A DNA stretch of 8,430 nt. It comes from RGIG2161 sp964525525 (GTDB lineage: Bacteria; Bacillota; Clostridia; Oscillospirales; CAG-272). The notes below the pieces were generated by a model. That model was given only the letters and a program-made list of their open reading frames with translations. It had not been told where the DNA came from and searched no databases. The position numbers and the translations under genes were made by a program. Position 1 is the first letter of the stretch; each line of letters opens with the position of its first letter. Positions 6,381 through 8,430 of this stretch are shown one piece after another. The stretch is from assembly GCA_964525525.1 (NCBI GenBank), contig CAZGHD010000093.1, positions 1 to 8,430 on the forward strand, in the 5' to 3' direction.

Positions 6381-7307
6381 ATGATACGACAGCAGGCATT
6401 TATAAAAAAATGTAAAAAAATGTTAAAAGGCGGGCTTCACTCGCACAGCACCCGTTCAGATGGGGTAAGTACGCCCGAACAGACCATAAAGTTTCACTAT
6501 GACCGTGGATATGATTTTATGGCTCTCACTGACCACTCAAAATATAATATGCGGAGTGATTACTGTCCTGATATACCTATGACTATTATTCCGGGAACGG
6601 AAGCCGGTGTAGACGTTCGAGTCCAAGGTTTTCGTTGTTATGATACCTTGTGTCTTGGTCCGCTTGACGACATGCCGTCTCCATATGAGCAGGATCAACC
6701 TCTTTCTGCAAAGCATCGGTTTGAAACGCTCGAAGAATATCAGAAGTATCTTGACGAGTTTCACAGAAACAATATGATAACCTGTATATGCCACCCTCAG
6801 CGTAGTTTTACTCCTGCACGTTATCTTGATACAATCAAGGGTCATTTTGCCATCGAGATATACAACAGTGGCAGTGACATCGAGCATGATTTTGATTCAG
6901 ACGCAATCTATTGGGACGAGCTTCTTGACAAAGGAATTCGTCTTTACGGAGTTGCCGATGACGACGATCACGGAGAGTATTATAGCTGCCACGGCTGGGT
7001 AATGGTAAATGCGGAAAACAACGTAAAAGATATTCTGAGTGCGCTCAAAAACGGTGAGTTTTACTCATCATGCGGTCCGGAGATATACGATTTTTACGTT
7101 GACGGAAACAAAGCCGTGATAGAGTGCTCAAGCGTAGATAGAATTCGTCTCCACTGTGCAAAGCATCCTACCGACATCGCAAGAAATTCCGACAAAGAGA
7201 TAACCCGTGCTGAATTTGAGATAGACGACAGTTATCCTTACGTCCGTATTTCCGTTGTTGACAAAAACGGTAAAAAAGCGTGGACCAATCCGATCTTTTT
7301 GGATTGA
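6381..7307 (+). CDS. PHP-domain metallohydrolase, CehA/McbA-like, copy 1
   Basis: This 308-aa protein has an N-terminal PHP (polymerase and histidinol phosphatase) domain and a small beta-rich tail. Predicted metal ligands are His20 and His22 with Asp27 (LHSHSTRSDG), His52 (LTDH), Glu74 (PGTEAG), His138 (ICHPQ), and Asp195/His197 in a run of four Asp before the His. The set fits a trinuclear PHP hydrolase. The ending AWTNPIF (300-306) is typical of CehA/McbA-type proteins, named after the carbaryl hydrolase; most relatives have unknown natural substrates, and phosphoesters are equally possible for PHP enzymes. No signal peptide is present. The start follows the GAGG site at 6370-6373. The next gene, 32 nt downstream, is a clear paralogue with the same length and architecture. 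The substitution Asp-Asp-Asp-Asp-His here versus Asp-Asp-Cys-His in copy 2 suggests different metal or substrate tuning. Confidence 0.86.
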   Translation: MIRQQAFIKKCKKMLKGGLHSHSTRSDGVSTPEQTIKFHYDRGYDFMALTDHSKYNMRSDYCPDIPMTIIPGTEAGVDVRVQGFRCYDTLCLGPLDDMPSPYEQDQPLSAKHRFETLEEYQKYLDEFHRNNMITCICHPQRSFTPARYLDTIKGHFAIEIYNSGSDIEHDFDSDAIYWDELLDKGIRLYGVADDDDHGEYYSCHGWVMVNAENNVKDILSALKNGEFYSSCGPEIYDFYVDGNKAVIECSSVDRIRLHCAKHPTDIARNSDKEITRAEFEIDDSYPYVRISVVDKNGKKAWTNPIFLD

Positions 7308-7339
7308 TCGGCGTATTTGAGTAAAGGAAAGGATTTTAT

Positions 7340-8302
7340 ATGAAAATACGTCATCAAGCTTTTGAACCCGGTAAGAAGATGCTCAAAGGGGCTCTGCATT
7401 GTCACACGACTCGTTCAGACGGAGACTTCAGCCCAGAAGAACTCCTTCGGATTTATTACGAGCACGGCTATGATTTTGTTGCTATTACCGATCACAAAAT
7501 ATACAACTATAAGAACTACGCTCCCGATCTTCCTATAACCGTAATACCGGGATTCGAATTTGAAAACGTCTTTGAGACCGAAAATGGCTTCAGACAGTTT
7601 CATACCGTTTGTCTCGGCCCCGAAAAGGAAAAAGGGAACCTTTACGAACAGGATCAGGTTATTCCCGCGGGTACCGCAAAAAATCAGGAGGAGTACCAGA
7701 AATATCTTGATGAGATCCACGCAAACGGAAACATCACTTTTTACTGCCATCCTGAGTATAGCGGAACTCCGTCGCGTTATTTTGAAAAGATGCAAGGAGA
7801 TTTTGCTTTCGAGATTTACAACAGCGGATGTCATACGTATTGCGATATGGATACGGATGCTAACTACTGGGAGGAACTTCTCGGTCAGGGTAAAAAGATT
7901 TTCGGCGTTGCGACCGACGACTGTCACATGAAATACGAAATGTGCAAAGCGTGGGTAATGGTGAACGCAGACAATAACGTTGATTCTATTCTTGATGCGC
8001 TCAAAAGAGGTGCTTTCTATTCTTCTACAGGTCCTGAGATTCACGATCTGTACGTTGAGGGCGATGAGATAATCGTTGAAACGTCTCCCGTTGCAAAAAT
8101 ACGTTGCGTTGCTGATAATAACAGATTCCGCAATATTTATCCCGGCGGAGACAAAAATCAGCCGGGTACGATAACCAGGGGTGCATTTGAGTTTGAAGAT
8201 CACAAACAATATTCCCGTGTTTCTGTAATAGACAGAAATGGAAAATACGCCTGGGCTAATCCGATCTTCTATGACGAGGTCAGGGAAAAGCTGAATAAAT
8301 AA
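7340..8302 (+). CDS. PHP-domain metallohydrolase, CehA/McbA-like, copy 2
   Basis: This 320-aa protein is colinear with the preceding gene, and by eye about half the residues are identical. Predicted ligands are His20, His22 and Asp27 (LHCHTTRSDG), His52 (ITDH), Glu73 (PGFEFE), His137 (YCHPEY), and Asp194/His196 in DDCH, so it should be catalytically competent. Shared landmarks are YEQDQ (102-106), EEYQKYLDE (117-125), EIYNSG (158-163), AWVMVNA (204-210), GPEI (231-234) and the final AWANPIF (304-310). It differs by an insertion around 265-278 containing NIYPGGDKNQPG and by a charged tail (YDEVREKLNK). A purine-rich ribosome binding site (GGAAAGG, 7326-7332) lies 7 nt before the ATG. It is the last gene of the operon in the window, and no terminator is seen in the 128 nt that follow. 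The natural substrate is unknown. Confidence 0.87.
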   Translation: MKIRHQAFEPGKKMLKGALHCHTTRSDGDFSPEELLRIYYEHGYDFVAITDHKIYNYKNYAPDLPITVIPGFEFENVFETENGFRQFHTVCLGPEKEKGNLYEQDQVIPAGTAKNQEEYQKYLDEIHANGNITFYCHPEYSGTPSRYFEKMQGDFAFEIYNSGCHTYCDMDTDANYWEELLGQGKKIFGVATDDCHMKYEMCKAWVMVNADNNVDSILDALKRGAFYSSTGPEIHDLYVEGDEIIVETSPVAKIRCVADNNRFRNIYPGGDKNQPGTITRGAFEFEDHKQYSRVSVIDRNGKYAWANPIFYDEVREKLNK

Positions 8303-8430
8303 CATAACGACAAAAAGCTTGTTGCCATTGCTTTGGACTCTGGTAGTTCCACTGCAAGTGCGCACTTGCTCACCACCAGCTGTGGTTGTGCTATAAAGAA
8401 CAATATACCGCCGAGAGCGACCAAACGGTT
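8303..8430. other. intergenic tail with no assignable gene
   Basis: After the second PHP stop there is no ribosome binding site and start codon pair and no T-tract terminator. The plus-strand frame of the PHP gene stays open from just after its TAA to the window end. A minus-strand frame is open from 8430 to a stop at 8269-8271. Neither shows a recognisable motif or start, and 40 to 50 open codons are not significant. The stretch is less AT-rich than the other gaps and contains three small inverted repeats. Confidence 0.6.
8334..8390. repeat. three consecutive inverted repeats, possible structured or repeat element
   Basis: Three hairpins follow each other with gaps of 1-2 nt. TGGACT/AGTTCCA (8334-8351) has a 5-nt loop and one bulge. 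A perfect 16-bp palindrome, GCAAGTGCGCACTTGC, occupies 8354-8369. An imperfect hairpin of 3 plus 4 pairs around GCTG occupies 8371-8390. No T tract follows on either strand, so this is not a standard intrinsic terminator. It resembles palindromic intergenic repeats or a small structured RNA, but no second copy is present in the window to prove repetition. Confidence 0.5.

Noticed and set aside
7415..8365. A 316-codon open frame on the minus strand opposite the second PHP gene.
   Set aside because: It lies almost wholly antisense to a well-supported PHP protein with intact motifs. Its translation is a low-complexity hydrophobic and basic mix with no motif, and there is no ribosome binding site at its start. 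It is a shadow of codon use on the plus strand.
8354..8390. Terminator for the second operon.
   Set aside because: The hairpins are not followed by a T tract on the plus strand, so a standard intrinsic terminator cannot be called.
1..8430. CRISPR array, prophage, insertion sequence, toxin-antitoxin or defence system.
   Set aside because: There are no regularly spaced repeats, no transposase, integrase, nuclease or toxin-like proteins, and no target-site duplications. The genes are ordinary soluble enzymes.

Overview
The window looks like a chromosomal stretch from a Clostridia-type Bacillota, perhaps a gut Oscillospirales or Ruminococcus-like lineage. That placement is an inference from moderate GC (mid-40s by eye), very AT-rich intergenic DNA, strong GAGG/AAAGG ribosome binding sites, consensus TTGACA-17-TATAAT promoters, 4-bp ATGA overlaps and the set of protein families. 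I see no phage gene, transposase, CRISPR array or defence gene.

Layout. (1) Positions 1-377 carry two threonine tRNA genes on the minus strand. The first has anticodon UGU and is cut by the window edge; the second has anticodon CGU and is complete with an encoded CCA. Each has its own near-perfect sigma-70 promoter, and the complete one has its own intrinsic terminator, so they are two separate transcription units. (2) Positions 427-3111 are a plus-strand run of three genes: rsmA/ksgA (16S rRNA dimethyladenosine transferase), a DUF4886-like SGNH hydrolase and an M20-family metallopeptidase. A perfect hairpin terminator closes it at 3120-3143. (3) A strong promoter at 3160-3188 starts a second plus-strand operon of five closely packed genes: a CapA-like metallophosphatase-fold protein, a MOFRL-type glycerate 2-kinase, an alpha/beta hydrolase, and two tandem paralogous PHP-domain metallohydrolases of the CehA/McbA type. 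(4) The last 128 bases hold no assignable gene but contain three consecutive small inverted repeats. They may be the edge of an intergenic repeat element or of a structured RNA.

How the genes may work together. The second operon reads as a set of cytosolic hydrolases and phosphoryl-transfer enzymes: no protein in it shows a signal peptide or membrane segment. The glycerate kinase would feed 2-phosphoglycerate into lower glycolysis. The alpha/beta hydrolase and the duplicated PHP hydrolases could release a glycerate-type product from an ester, amide or phosphoester, but no substrate can be read from sequence. There is no transporter or regulator in the window to narrow it down. The co-operonic combination of CapA-like, glycerate kinase, alpha/beta hydrolase and a PHP pair is the best candidate for an undescribed pathway here, and it remains a hypothesis.
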